Shown piece by piece: positions 7,805 through 16,875 of a DNA stretch of 64,000 bases. The position numbers were made by a program, and so were the translations under genes. Positions within the stretch are counted from its first letter, which is position 1, and each line of letters begins with the position of its first letter. The notes below the pieces were generated by a model that was given only the letters and a program-made list of their open reading frames with translations, did not search any database and was not told the origin of the DNA. This DNA is from an uncultured Muribaculaceae bacterium (GTDB taxonomy: Bacteria > Bacteroidota > Bacteroidia > Bacteroidales > Muribaculaceae): the NCBI GenBank assembly GCA_910579035.1, contig CAJTSR010000011.1:1-64000 (forward strand), given 5' to 3'.

Positions 7805-8223
7805 CCACATCCTCACTGATAATCAATGGAAAAGACGCCCTTGCCGAATGGGGTATCGTGCCACTCTCAAACCTCATTGGAGAGCTTTTGGCTCCTCCTC
7901 CGGCAAAAGATCCTGTAAAAAACACCAGCAGACTCGAACACGGCTCACGCTTTCTCCTACCCGGAGGCCGGACTATATTAGCTTCTCGCGATCTCACACT
8001 CGACCTCAGAATAAGGGCCGCTTCCGAATCCGATTTTTTGGCAAAGTACAATTCCCTGATACGCGAACTGGAATCGGGCTGGCTATCAATATCCACCGAC
8101 AGGCTCCCTGGCTTAGTGTTCAAGTGCGTATATTTAAGCTGCAGCCAATATTCACAATACAACGGCAATGTGGCCAAGTTTATACTCCGCCTAAACGAAC
8201 CTAATCCGGCAAATCGCTCATGA
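7801..8223 (+). CDS. Distal-tail (Dit-like) protein
   Basis: This 140-residue beta-rich protein sits directly after the tape-measure block and before the tail-tip protein, the place of the distal tail protein that closes the tube in siphophage-like tails. Residues about 50-75 (SRFLLPGGRTILASRDLTLD) resemble the strand and arm of such proteins. The stop overlaps the next start (ATGA at 8220-8223). The family call is tentative and rests on context and length. Confidence 0.55.
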   Translation: MTTSSLIINGKDALAEWGIVPLSNLIGELLAPPPAKDPVKNTSRLEHGSRFLLPGGRTILASRDLTLDLRIRAASESDFLAKYNSLIRELESGWLSISTDRLPGLVFKCVYLSCSQYSQYNGNVAKFILRLNEPNPANRS

Positions 8224-11200
8224 AACCAACCATAAATATATACAGCCCCGACGGAACACTGCTCTTAACGCCCATAATTACCAAAGAGGCAGAGGTACGA
8301 CAAGCGCTGATGGCCGACGACCACGTCACCCTGTCGTGGAACGACATACAATGCGACACACTCCCCGCCGGAACATACATTGTACTTGGCGGCGAACGAT
8401 ATACATTGCTCGAACCGTACAGTCCCGAACAACGCAGCGAAGCCGAATGGAAATACAGTCCACAGTTTGAAAGCCGCACCGCGATATGGACAAAAAAGCC
8501 CTTCTTCCTCTACGCAACAGACGATGACGGCACCGTAACAAGCAGGGAGCCTGACTTCTCCTTTACAGGAAGCGCAGCTGATTTCGCTCGGCTTGTCATA
8601 AAAGCAGTGTTACACGAAACAGGGGAGAGTTGGACAGCTGAAGTGGACTCCGAACTTGACGGACACAAATCGCTCACATTCTCGGCTACCGACATAGCAG
8701 GAGCTCTAAGCCAGATTGCCGACACCTTTGGAACAGAGTGGCTTGCAGAAAAAACCTCAAACATACTGTATCTCGGCAAAGCAATGCTCCCGACTAACGA
8801 CAGCGAGGAGCCTCCCACCCTCGAAGTAGGAGTCAACATCGGCGTGCCATCGGTACATCTCGCAAGAGAGAGTTATTACAACAGGTTCTTCGTTTATGGC
8901 TCTACACGCAACATCACTAAAAATTATAACGGTGCCAGCATAAACAACACTATCAACAAACGACTCACCCTCGACCCCGATAAATTCCCTGAAGGCTATA
9001 TCGACAGCAGGACAAACGAATCCGAACCAGTTCTGCCCACAATCCTGACATTCAACGACATCTATCCTCGCTCAAATCTCGCTGTAAAAGAGGCGAGGCC
9101 GAGGGCTATGTACACTATGGAGGATGGTTCTGCCGATCGCGTACAAATTGGTACTGACGCCGAAGGACATCCCATCTATGACCAGTACGCCATATGGTAT
9201 GTGCAGTTCGAATCAGTGTCTGCCGACGGCAGCCGAGAGGACTTTCGGCTGCCTAACACCGACATTTACAGCAAGGACAACCCCGACGGCGTTCTAATAT
9301 CAGGAAAGTACATATCAGTACATTTCGGCTCGGGCGCGCTTGCCGGAAGAGAGTTCGAACTTCGCTATCACACAAAAGCCCAAACGCTCACCAACAGCGA
9401 TGGTGTACCATTTTTAGTCAAAGAAGGCGACTTCGAGATTGTGTATACCAAAGACAACAATCTCGTCATTCCATCAATGGTAGGCGCCATACCGGCACAA
9501 GGCGACAAAGCCGTGCTCTTCAACATAAGAATGCCGCACCAATATGTGGCCGGGGCATATACCGAACTTGAACAAGCAGCCCTCAAAGCCATAACAGAGC
9601 TACGATCTGATAACAATAATTACGAATGTACGTCCGATCCCGTTGCCTTCCATAATTCACCAATTCTTAAAAATCTAAAACTCGGGCAAACCGTACTCTA
9701 TAAAAATGGCGAACACAGTGTAACCACTCGCATTATCGCCATAACGCGCAAGCTCGACATACCGTCTGAACAAACAATCACGCTTGGCAACAAGCCTATC
9801 AAAGGATCGAAACAGACACTACGCGAAGAAGTTACCAATGCCAACAGGGACATAAGCCTGATGGCGTCGTTCAACGCTCTCACTCAAGCGACAATCAACA
9901 ACTACAACCACGCGCAGAGAGCCATGCTCGAAGGGTTTGAGCGCATCAGCAAGATGTGGCAGCTCGACGAGGAGGGGCGCATCTACACGCCGTATGCGGC
10001 ATATTCGCTGAAGGACGTGGCCGCGTTCGGGCCGTCCGAGGGCATCGGTGGTGGCGGGGGGCTTAGCGAGGAGGCGCTGGGGGCGTACCTCGCGCGCGAG
10101 GGCTATGCCACGCAGGTGTGGGTGCGGGAGTACGTGGCGGCCAACGCGCCGTCGGTCGACCTCTCGGCCTACCTCGCCAAGACGGAGGCCGCCGCCCTCT
10201 ACCAGCCCAAGGGCAGCTACGCGGCGGCTGCGCACACCCACGGCCAGTACCTCACCGCGCACCAGGACATATCGCACCTGCTGGCCAAGACGGAGGCCGC
10301 GGCGCTCTACCAGCCTAAGGGGAACTACGCGGCGGCTGCGCACTCGCACGACGCGTACATCTCGGCCATAGGCACTTCGGGCGACAAGCTCACGTACACC
10401 AAGGGTACCACCACAACGAGTCTTTACGTGCCGTTCGCTTCGCGGTCGGGGGAGGTCTGCGTGGCCGACGCCAAGGCGAGCGTCGACACCTCGCAGTCGT
10501 GGCAGGCATACCGCACCGACCTCAAGGCGCGATTCTTCGACGTGTACGACAACGGAGGCCCCGACAGCTACGGCTGCGTGCTGGAGATTGCGGGGCGAGC
10601 CGGACACTGGCAGCCTCAGCTGTGGTTCGGCGGCTGGGTGAACGGCGTCCTGCGACACCGTAACCGCGACTACAACAGCGGCACGTGGGGGCCGTGGCAC
10701 ACCCTGCTCGACACCGCCAACTACGCCGCCACACTCGACACCCGCTACATGCGGCGCGACACCTTCGACGAGCTGTTCGAGAAGGTGACCGTCGACGGCT
10801 CTGTGTTCATCAAGGCCAAGCTGCCGTTCTTCTCCACCGGCGACGTGGCCGCGTTCGGCCCCGGGGCAGACATTCCCGGAGGCTCGGGCGGCGCGGCCTA
10901 CGACCGCCTCGACGCGTGGGGCGACTACTCCACGGCCAAGGCGGGGTGGGTGCTGTCGGCAGCCCTCGGCCACGACCTGCACACCCGTCTGCAGAACGTC
11001 TACGGCAAACCGGCCATCGACTCCATGCTCGCGGGCTTCGTCACCCTCGCCACCCGGCAGGAGATAAGCGGGGAGAAGATTTTCACAAACTCCGTCTACG
11101 TCACCAACGGCAGGATAAGCGGCGAGATATCGTCGGCCTACACCGCCCACGGCATGCGGCTCGGCATCGCCGGCAGGAACTACTGCGACTTTCTGGAGTA

Positions 11201-13334
11201 CGGCGGGGTGTGGAACTTCTACAAGTCGCGTTCCGGCACGGAAACGCTCGTGGCCAAAATCAGCGAGGCGGGAATATCCGCAAGTGCCTTCGCCAAGAAC
11301 GGCGGCACGGCTTCCCAGTTCCTGATGGCCGACGGCAGCGTGGCGTCCAAGGTGACGATGACCGCCGTGTCGCACCTCGGCTGGACGTCGAACGGCGCCG
11401 ACGCGCTGCGCATACCCTCCATGAACGCGCTCGCCTTCTGGAACGGGCGCTACAACGCCGCCGGCTCCAACCTGCAGTACTGCGACCGGGGACGCTTCGG
11501 CGACATCGTGACGCACGGCCACGGGGAGTACGTCACCGCCCTGGGCATCTCCGGCGACAACATCACGTGGATAAGGAACGGCGCCACAAACAGCATCACT
11601 GTGCTGTATGCCGCAAGGGGAGGCCGCTTGCACGTGGCAGACACCCGCTCGGTCAACACCAACTACACGCAGCTCGGCGACAAGGGCGTCTATGCCGACT
11701 TCAAACTCAACACCACGGTCGGGCTGCCCACCACGGCGGGCTTCTCGCCGGTGCTGAGCGTCAAGCCGTGGGGCGACTCGTCGGGAGGCCACGCGCACCA
11801 GCTGGCATTCCACGGCACCGGGGCGGTGTACTACCGCCTCGTGAGGCACGACGACACATTCGGGGCATGGCAGAAAATCCTCACCGACGCCAACTACGCC
11901 GCCACACTCGACACCCGCTACCTCACGGTCGGCACCGCCCAGGAGGTGGCCGGCGCGAAAACATTCCTTGTCAATGTCACGGCGAGGCACCCTGCCACCA
12001 CCGGCGGCTCGGCAAGGGGCTTCGTGGTGTCGAACCTTGCAGGAACCGAGAAGGTGATTTTCGGCTCATTATGCAGTGCCGACGTGCAGGAGTATGCCTA
12101 TGTCGGCTGGGGCGACAACGGGTGGCAGCAGGGCAATAACCTTGCCGTCTGCTCGAGTTTCCTGCGTTACAAGGGCCACGACATTCTGCACGCCGCCAAC
12201 TACGCCTCGATGCTCGACGGGCGCTACGTCAACGCGGCGGGTGACAAGATGGACGGCGACCTCGCCGTGAGGAAGATGCACCTCCAGGGCGGCAACGAGT
12301 TCAACTGCGACGACAAGCTGTGGATAGCCTACCGCTCCACGCCGCAGGGCGTCAACGTGTGCCACGCCGACCAGCCCTTCACCTACGGCTCGGCAGGCCA
12401 CGAGGTGCTGCACCGGGGCAACTACTCCAACCTCGTCAACGCCCTCAACCAGCCCCTGACCATACGCTGCGGCAACGACGCCAAGCTCATATTCGACAAC
12501 ACCGACGGCGAGCGCTACACCGTGCTGAGCTTCCGCGAGGCGGGCGCCGAGTACGCCAACATCATAGCCAACTCCGAGGCCTTCGTCTTCTCCGGCAAGC
12601 CCGTCACAATCGGCAGCTCGCTAACCACCCCCTACATGAACGGAGTCCTTGACATGAAGATGGAGCGCAACCTCTTCTTTAAACATTCGAGCAGCACCAC
12701 GGGCATATACTTCTCCGCGCAGTCCGACGGCTCCCTGAGCATACGCGCCCACTCCGGCTACTCGTATGCGAAGACAATCGGCACCATATCCTACGGCGGG
12801 AATTTCGGCATAGGTACCACGTCGCCGCAATGGCCGATCGACGTCCACGGCGGTGTCCGCTGCGACGACTGGTTCCACACCACGGGCAACGGGGGCTGGT
12901 ACTCGCAGACACACGGCGGCGGCATGTACATGCGCAACTCCACGTGGGTAGAGGCGTACAACAAGCCCGTGAAGATAGCCCACCGCACGGCCATAGGTTG
13001 CAGCGGCTTCGGCGTCGGATTGCAGCTGCGCGACGACAACCACACCGCCGTCGAGGTCTGCGGAGGCAACACCACCATGGGCATGGGCTGCCACAAGGAC
13101 GGGCGATGGTACTGGTGGCGAGGCACCACCGACCCCGCCGCCACCTCCGACAAGAAATACGTGATGAACTTCGACGGCACGGTGTTCAACTTCGGCGACC
13201 GCGACATAGCCGTCCGCCGCGTCTACCTCGACAGCGCCTGCACAGTCTGGTTCCAGTACAACGCCGCCAAGGGCGTCATCGAGGCCTCCCACACCATAGT
13301 GTCCCGCAAGGACGTCGCCGCCTTCAGCGCCTAA
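8220..13334 (+). CDS. Tail-tip and fibre protein, 1704 residues, mosaic
   Basis: The N-terminal 580 residues read as a tail-tip hub (beta-rich; MKPTINIYSPDGTLLLTPII at the start). From about residue 600 the protein is fibre-like. LKDVAAFGP (about 600), GDVAAFGPG (about 875) and KDVAAFSA (C-terminus) are the same recurring motif. LAKTEAAALYQPKG followed by YAAAAH(T/S)H occurs twice (about 652 and 688). YAATLDTRY occurs twice, with a third variant YASMLDGRY. Two stretches, about 755-840 and 1130-1225, have the W-rich layout of pyocin-knob-like receptor-binding domains (WQPQLWFGGWVNG and FGAWQKIL). Codon use changes abruptly near 9,940-9,960: A/T-rich codons before, almost all G/C-ending codons after. 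The receptor-binding end thus appears to have been swapped in. Confidence 0.8.
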   Translation: MKPTINIYSPDGTLLLTPIITKEAEVRQALMADDHVTLSWNDIQCDTLPAGTYIVLGGERYTLLEPYSPEQRSEAEWKYSPQFESRTAIWTKKPFFLYATDDDGTVTSREPDFSFTGSAADFARLVIKAVLHETGESWTAEVDSELDGHKSLTFSATDIAGALSQIADTFGTEWLAEKTSNILYLGKAMLPTNDSEEPPTLEVGVNIGVPSVHLARESYYNRFFVYGSTRNITKNYNGASINNTINKRLTLDPDKFPEGYIDSRTNESEPVLPTILTFNDIYPRSNLAVKEARPRAMYTMEDGSADRVQIGTDAEGHPIYDQYAIWYVQFESVSADGSREDFRLPNTDIYSKDNPDGVLISGKYISVHFGSGALAGREFELRYHTKAQTLTNSDGVPFLVKEGDFEIVYTKDNNLVIPSMVGAIPAQGDKAVLFNIRMPHQYVAGAYTELEQAALKAITELRSDNNNYECTSDPVAFHNSPILKNLKLGQTVLYKNGEHSVTTRIIAITRKLDIPSEQTITLGNKPIKGSKQTLREEVTNANRDISLMASFNALTQATINNYNHAQRAMLEGFERISKMWQLDEEGRIYTPYAAYSLKDVAAFGPSEGIGGGGGLSEEALGAYLAREGYATQVWVREYVAANAPSVDLSAYLAKTEAAALYQPKGSYAAAAHTHGQYLTAHQDISHLLAKTEAAALYQPKGNYAAAAHSHDAYISAIGTSGDKLTYTKGTTTTSLYVPFASRSGEVCVADAKASVDTSQSWQAYRTDLKARFFDVYDNGGPDSYGCVLEIAGRAGHWQPQLWFGGWVNGVLRHRNRDYNSGTWGPWHTLLDTANYAATLDTRYMRRDTFDELFEKVTVDGSVFIKAKLPFFSTGDVAAFGPGADIPGGSGGAAYDRLDAWGDYSTAKAGWVLSAALGHDLHTRLQNVYGKPAIDSMLAGFVTLATRQEISGEKIFTNSVYVTNGRISGEISSAYTAHGMRLGIAGRNYCDFLEYGGVWNFYKSRSGTETLVAKISEAGISASAFAKNGGTASQFLMADGSVASKVTMTAVSHLGWTSNGADALRIPSMNALAFWNGRYNAAGSNLQYCDRGRFGDIVTHGHGEYVTALGISGDNITWIRNGATNSITVLYAARGGRLHVADTRSVNTNYTQLGDKGVYADFKLNTTVGLPTTAGFSPVLSVKPWGDSSGGHAHQLAFHGTGAVYYRLVRHDDTFGAWQKILTDANYAATLDTRYLTVGTAQEVAGAKTFLVNVTARHPATTGGSARGFVVSNLAGTEKVIFGSLCSADVQEYAYVGWGDNGWQQGNNLAVCSSFLRYKGHDILHAANYASMLDGRYVNAAGDKMDGDLAVRKMHLQGGNEFNCDDKLWIAYRSTPQGVNVCHADQPFTYGSAGHEVLHRGNYSNLVNALNQPLTIRCGNDAKLIFDNTDGERYTVLSFREAGAEYANIIANSEAFVFSGKPVTIGSSLTTPYMNGVLDMKMERNLFFKHSSSTTGIYFSAQSDGSLSIRAHSGYSYAKTIGTISYGGNFGIGTTSPQWPIDVHGGVRCDDWFHTTGNGGWYSQTHGGGMYMRNSTWVEAYNKPVKIAHRTAIGCSGFGVGLQLRDDNHTAVEVCGGNTTMGMGCHKDGRWYWWRGTTDPAATSDKKYVMNFDGTVFNFGDRDIAVRRVYLDSACTVWFQYNAAKGVIEASHTIVSRKDVAAFSA

Positions 13335-13385
13335 CCCCTCATTCCCAATTCCACATTTCTCATTCCTAATTCCTAATTCAAAGAA

Positions 13386-14753
13386 ATGAGCCACACATCG
13401 ACAACCATAAGCCGCCCCGTCGCCGTGAGCGACGTGCAGGCGGTCCTCGGCACCGCCGAAACGCGCATTTCCGCACTCTGCCGACACCCCGCCATAAACC
13501 GCTTCGCGCGCTGCAAGCCATACAACTTCGGCGGCATACTCCGCGACGGCATCACCGAGTCGACACGCCGCGCGGGCAACTTCGGCATGGCGCCCGCCCT
13601 GCTGGGCATAGGCTACATCGAGCAGACCTGCCTCACCCCGCCGTGGGGGCAGTGGACGCCGCCCGAAGGCACATATCCCTCGCGGCCTTGCCGCCTCGGC
13701 GACTTCGACGGCTACAACCATCTCGCGGAAAAATACATAACAGGCTTCGAGCTGCGCTCCTCGGCAGGCCCGCAACACACCCTGCCCATTTACGGCAACC
13801 CGCAATACCCGCAGGCCGAGGCGGGACTTACCGCGAGGATATTCACGGACAACACGGCAGACCTCATGCTGTCGGACTTCGCCGTCAACGGCGTGAGCCT
13901 CGGCGACATGTACCTCACCATCGGGGTGGCCGACGTGGACCTAACCCGCATACACGTTGCGCAGGCACGCGTGCCGGTGGGCGACGACTCCGTGGACGGA
14001 CTGAATGTGGAGATTGTCACCACGAAAATTGACGACCTCGCCGCCTTCAGTCCCGGCAACAAGGTGTTCGCCGGGCTGTTCCCACGCCGGCTCGACATCG
14101 ACGAGCAGTACCGCTGCGCCGACTTCGGCTCCGCAGACCTCTCGACGCTGTACTCACTCGACATGTGGGGCGACGGCTTCCGGCAGGTGGCGTACAACGA
14201 GCAGGCCCCCGTCAAGTTCGGCACCGGAGGCGCGGGCGGCACCGCGCCGGAAAAGGAAACGGTGGTGGTGCGCGCCACGGCCTCGCGGAAGCAATTCGAC
14301 ATCGCCGAGTACTCGTATTCGGAATACGGGTCGAGCCTGAGTCTGAGGCCTCAGGTCAACCTCGGCTCCGACTACATCGCTTGGGACCCGTCCTCCTCCG
14401 ACAAGCTGAGCATGCTTTTCGGCGCGGGCTGGTACCTGAAATTCAACGCCCGCCTCGAGCTGTTCGAAAACGGCATGACGGCATACGACGGCACCATCGA
14501 CGTCCTGCCACGTGACTACGGCGGCACGTCGGGCGCCTCGTTCGACCTCGTGCAGTGGGCATACGGCAACCCCGTCTACTTCGAGTTCAACGAGCCTGTG
14601 CGCTTCGACGGCGTGTACATTGGTTCGGGCGTGCGGTACACCGGGCGTCTGACACTCACCCTTGACGCCTACTGCTCCACCAAGATACCGCTCATACGCG
14701 ACGCCTCAACCGGGGAGGACATCAGGCTCGTGTGCGAGTTCGAGATAAGTTAA
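13386..14753 (+). CDS. Unknown protein of the tail-fibre module
   Basis: This 455-residue protein has no signal peptide and shares the high-GC codon use of the fibre C-terminus. It contains an LAAFSPGNKVF segment near residue 215, close to the DVAAF motif of the fibre protein. The second half is beta-strand rich (SLSLRPQVNLGSDYIAWDPS). It follows the fibre gene after a 51-bp G-poor spacer and is clearly in the same operon. It may be a second tail-tip or fibre-associated subunit. The function is not known, and no catalytic motif is visible. Confidence 0.6.
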   Translation: MSHTSTTISRPVAVSDVQAVLGTAETRISALCRHPAINRFARCKPYNFGGILRDGITESTRRAGNFGMAPALLGIGYIEQTCLTPPWGQWTPPEGTYPSRPCRLGDFDGYNHLAEKYITGFELRSSAGPQHTLPIYGNPQYPQAEAGLTARIFTDNTADLMLSDFAVNGVSLGDMYLTIGVADVDLTRIHVAQARVPVGDDSVDGLNVEIVTTKIDDLAAFSPGNKVFAGLFPRRLDIDEQYRCADFGSADLSTLYSLDMWGDGFRQVAYNEQAPVKFGTGGAGGTAPEKETVVVRATASRKQFDIAEYSYSEYGSSLSLRPQVNLGSDYIAWDPSSSDKLSMLFGAGWYLKFNARLELFENGMTAYDGTIDVLPRDYGGTSGASFDLVQWAYGNPVYFEFNEPVRFDGVYIGSGVRYTGRLTLTLDAYCSTKIPLIRDASTGEDIRLVCEFEIS

Positions 14754-14789
14754 ACAGTCACAACAAACCAAATAAAAAAAACAAAAGCA

Positions 14790-15122
14790 ATGGAAACAAC
14801 CGAAAACATCAGAATCACAGCAATCCACTCGGCCGAGGTGCAGGCCGACAACAGCGCGGACACCGCCCGCACCCACCACGTCGACGCACGCCTCACAATC
14901 GGCGCCGACGGCGTAACCTCCGTCAACGGCGAGGTGCACTCCGAAGGCACCGCCGCAGCCTCGTTCAGCCACTACGCCGGAGGCGGCAAGAACATCAATT
15001 TCCACACCGACGCAGACCCCGGCGAGGAAGCCGCCGTGCTCGCAGCCGTCAACCGCTTCATCGCCCAGACTACCGACATAAAGCCCGCGCAGGCCGTCGC
15101 AGCCATCGCCGCCGAACCCTGA
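14790..15122 (+). CDS. Small unknown protein of the fibre module
   Basis: This 110-residue acidic protein is rich in alanine, histidine and threonine, with no membrane segment or signal peptide. The middle (ARLTIGADGVTSVNGEVHSE) suggests short beta strands; the end is a helix (AAVLAAVNRFIAQTTD). It shares the high-GC codon bias of its neighbours. The start follows an A-rich leader. It could be a fibre assembly factor or a particle protein; no family is recognised. Confidence 0.5.
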   Translation: METTENIRITAIHSAEVQADNSADTARTHHVDARLTIGADGVTSVNGEVHSEGTAAASFSHYAGGGKNINFHTDADPGEEAAVLAAVNRFIAQTTDIKPAQAVAAIAAEP

Positions 15123-15173
15123 CCGCCCGACCACTTACCCACCCAATCACTTAATCACCTAACCACTTAAAAA

Positions 15174-15548
15174 ATGACCTACAACGACACATACTTCCGA
15201 ATGTTCCTCCTCTCGGAGGCACGCCGCCTCGCCCTTCGCGGCAAGGCGCTCGCCGAAATCCTCGCAGCCCGCGCCGCGTACATACCCGCAATCGACGAGT
15301 TCGAGAAAAAGCGGCAGTCCATCACCGCCGACACCGACGCCGACCAGAACGCACGCGACAAAGCCGTCGCCGACGCGGCTGCCGAGCAAAGCCCCGCGCC
15401 CGACCGCCGCATCTCCGTCGAGGCGTTCGAGCAGATAGCCGACGCGGCACTCGCCGCAGGAACGCCCATGCCCACCCCCTCCGGCGAGGCCCTGCCGCCC
15501 GACATCTGGCTCGAAACCCTCTTCGCAAACCTCGTCGCACACGAATGA
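15174..15548 (+). CDS. Small unknown protein, last gene of the tail operon
   Basis: This 124-residue helical protein is rich in alanine and charged residues, with a coiled-coil-prone centre (IPAIDEFEKKRQSITADTDA). It has no membrane helix, so it is not a holin, and no lysin motif. It closes the operon; the 30-bp tail after it runs into the terminator shared with the convergent gene. Its small size, helicity and position after the fibre fit a fibre chaperone or particle-completion protein, but this is a guess. Confidence 0.5.
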   Translation: MTYNDTYFRMFLLSEARRLALRGKALAEILAARAAYIPAIDEFEKKRQSITADTDADQNARDKAVADAAAEQSPAPDRRISVEAFEQIADAALAAGTPMPTPSGEALPPDIWLETLFANLVAHE

Positions 15549-15573
15549 CAACCGACATTCCCTCCAATTGAAA

Positions 15574-15606
15574 AGCCGGGCGGAGGCTTTCGCACTCCGC
15601 CCGGCT
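15574..15606 (-). terminator. Terminator between the tail operon and the LRR gene
   Basis: AGCCGGGCGGAG (15574-15585) pairs perfectly with CTCCGCCCGGCT (15595-15606). On the minus strand it is followed by CTTTTC, so it ends the leftward LRR transcript; the strong stem probably also stops rightward tail transcription. It marks the right edge of the tail locus. Confidence 0.7.
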
Positions 15607-15637
15607 CGGGGGGTATTTGTCTATCGCATTGCCTATA

Positions 15638-16693
15638 TTAGTAGTTCCACTGGCAAGCAATCATTCTCAGGTTGGGGCAAGCAATGGTCCGCATATCTGT
15701 AATCATGTTGTAGCGGCAGTTGATGTAGCTGAGATTCTGGTCGAAAGATACATCAAGCATTGTCAGCTCGTTATTGTTGCAGAGAAGACGCTGTAGGAAA
15801 GTAAGATTGCTGAGTGTGAGGCTGCTGAGGTCGTTATACGAGCAGTCGATGAATACCACGTTGGGGCAACCTGAAACTTCTAACGATGTGAGGTCATTGT
15901 AAGAGCAAACGATATCCAGCAGTGCGTTACACTCACGAAGGCCGAGTGTCTTCATATTGTTATCGGAACAAATGAAGCTGGAGAGAGAAGGCAGATTCGA
16001 TACAATCATGTTCTGCACACTGTTGTCGTCCAAATTAAGATTCTGGAGGTTGGTAACACCCGAAAGTGTGAGCGATGTAAGCTTGTTGTAGCCACAATAG
16101 AGATTCTTCAGAGCGGTGCAGTCGGCAACAGTCAAAGTTTCGAGGTGGTTGCTCTGGCAGTTGAGGGTTTCAAGAGTAGGCGAAGCCTGCAGATCGAGAG
16201 AACCCAGTAGATTCGAAGCGATATTGAGGCTCTTTATAGCCGGCGAGTTGTCGAGCGAGAACTCGGTAATGCGGTTATTGTTGAGCGACACTTTAGAGAG
16301 AGAGGTACACCCTGCGAGATCTACCTCGGTAATCTTGTTGCGCGAGGCATTGAGTTCCGAAAGCGAGGCATCACCTTTCACGGTAAGACCCTGAAGCTTA
16401 TTGCGCGACACGTCCACTTTGGTAAGCGCCGTGAAGCCGCTAAGGTCGAGTACGCCGGCAAGCTTTTTATCCTTCCATTCGATTGCGGTCACATTTTTTC
16501 CCACAACGGTAACACCTTCCCACGTGGAGGGATCCTTGATGTTCGTTATTTTGAGAGCTTCTGCATTTGTGGCAGCGTGTTCGGCCGGCTGAGCCAGAAA
16601 CGCCTGTAGCTGTTTGAGCTCGCCCTTGTTCACTTGGGCGAATGCTGCTGCACTCCCGAGAGCAACAGCAAGGATGAATGCGATTTTTTTCAT
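15638..16693 (-). CDS. Secreted leucine-rich-repeat protein
   Basis: This 351-residue protein starts at the ATG at 16693 (MKKIAFILAVALGSAAAFAQ), a clear Sec signal peptide with a cleavage site after AFA; the longer frame to 16762 lacks one. From about residue 70 to the end there are about 12 repeats of about 21 residues of the pattern L.sL.l..n.L..L.vs.C, ending directly in the last repeat (NLRMIACQWNY). Such BspA-like or SDS22-like repeats mediate protein binding. There is no lipobox and no visible cell-surface anchor, so a periplasmic or exported location is likely. Partner unknown. It converges on the tail operon with a shared hairpin. Confidence 0.82.
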   Translation of the reverse strand: MKKIAFILAVALGSAAAFAQVNKGELKQLQAFLAQPAEHAATNAEALKITNIKDPSTWEGVTVVGKNVTAIEWKDKKLAGVLDLSGFTALTKVDVSRNKLQGLTVKGDASLSELNASRNKITEVDLAGCTSLSKVSLNNNRITEFSLDNSPAIKSLNIASNLLGSLDLQASPTLETLNCQSNHLETLTVADCTALKNLYCGYNKLTSLTLSGVTNLQNLNLDDNSVQNMIVSNLPSLSSFICSDNNMKTLGLRECNALLDIVCSYNDLTSLEVSGCPNVVFIDCSYNDLSSLTLSNLTFLQRLLCNNNELTMLDVSFDQNLSYINCRYNMITDMRTIACPNLRMIACQWNY

Positions 16694-16844
16694 GACAATA
16701 TTAATAATAGTAAGTTGAATTTTGGCACGATGGCTTTTGTCCCTCGTTTGATATGCAAACAAAGACCCGGGCGAAAAAGTTCTCTTTTTTTATAAAATTT
16801 TTTAATGCGATACGCGTCCTTATCAGTGTGTCGGGAATATTTTG

Positions 16845-16852
16845 TAATTTTG
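16845..16852 (+). promoter_or_regulatory. Promoter -7 box for the metallophosphoesterase gene
   Basis: TAATTTTG matches TAnnTTTG 24 bp before the start codon. No clear -33 TTTG lies at the usual distance, so it may be a weak or regulated promoter. Confidence 0.5.
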
Positions 16853-16875
16853 TGCATAAAACAACTTTTTGAACC

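Noticed and set aside
9819..11990. 723-residue open frame on the minus strand
   Set aside because: It lies wholly over the high-GC part of the fibre gene, has a His/Arg/Val-rich composition typical of antisense frames of GC-rich genes, and no recognisable domain or promoter.
12621..13805. 394-residue open frame on the minus strand
   Set aside because: Antisense of the fibre gene and the following gene, crossing the spacer between them; composition as above.
8220..15548. Diversity-generating retroelement acting on the fibre gene
   Set aside because: No reverse transcriptase gene, and no adenine-biased template/variable repeat pair was noticed.
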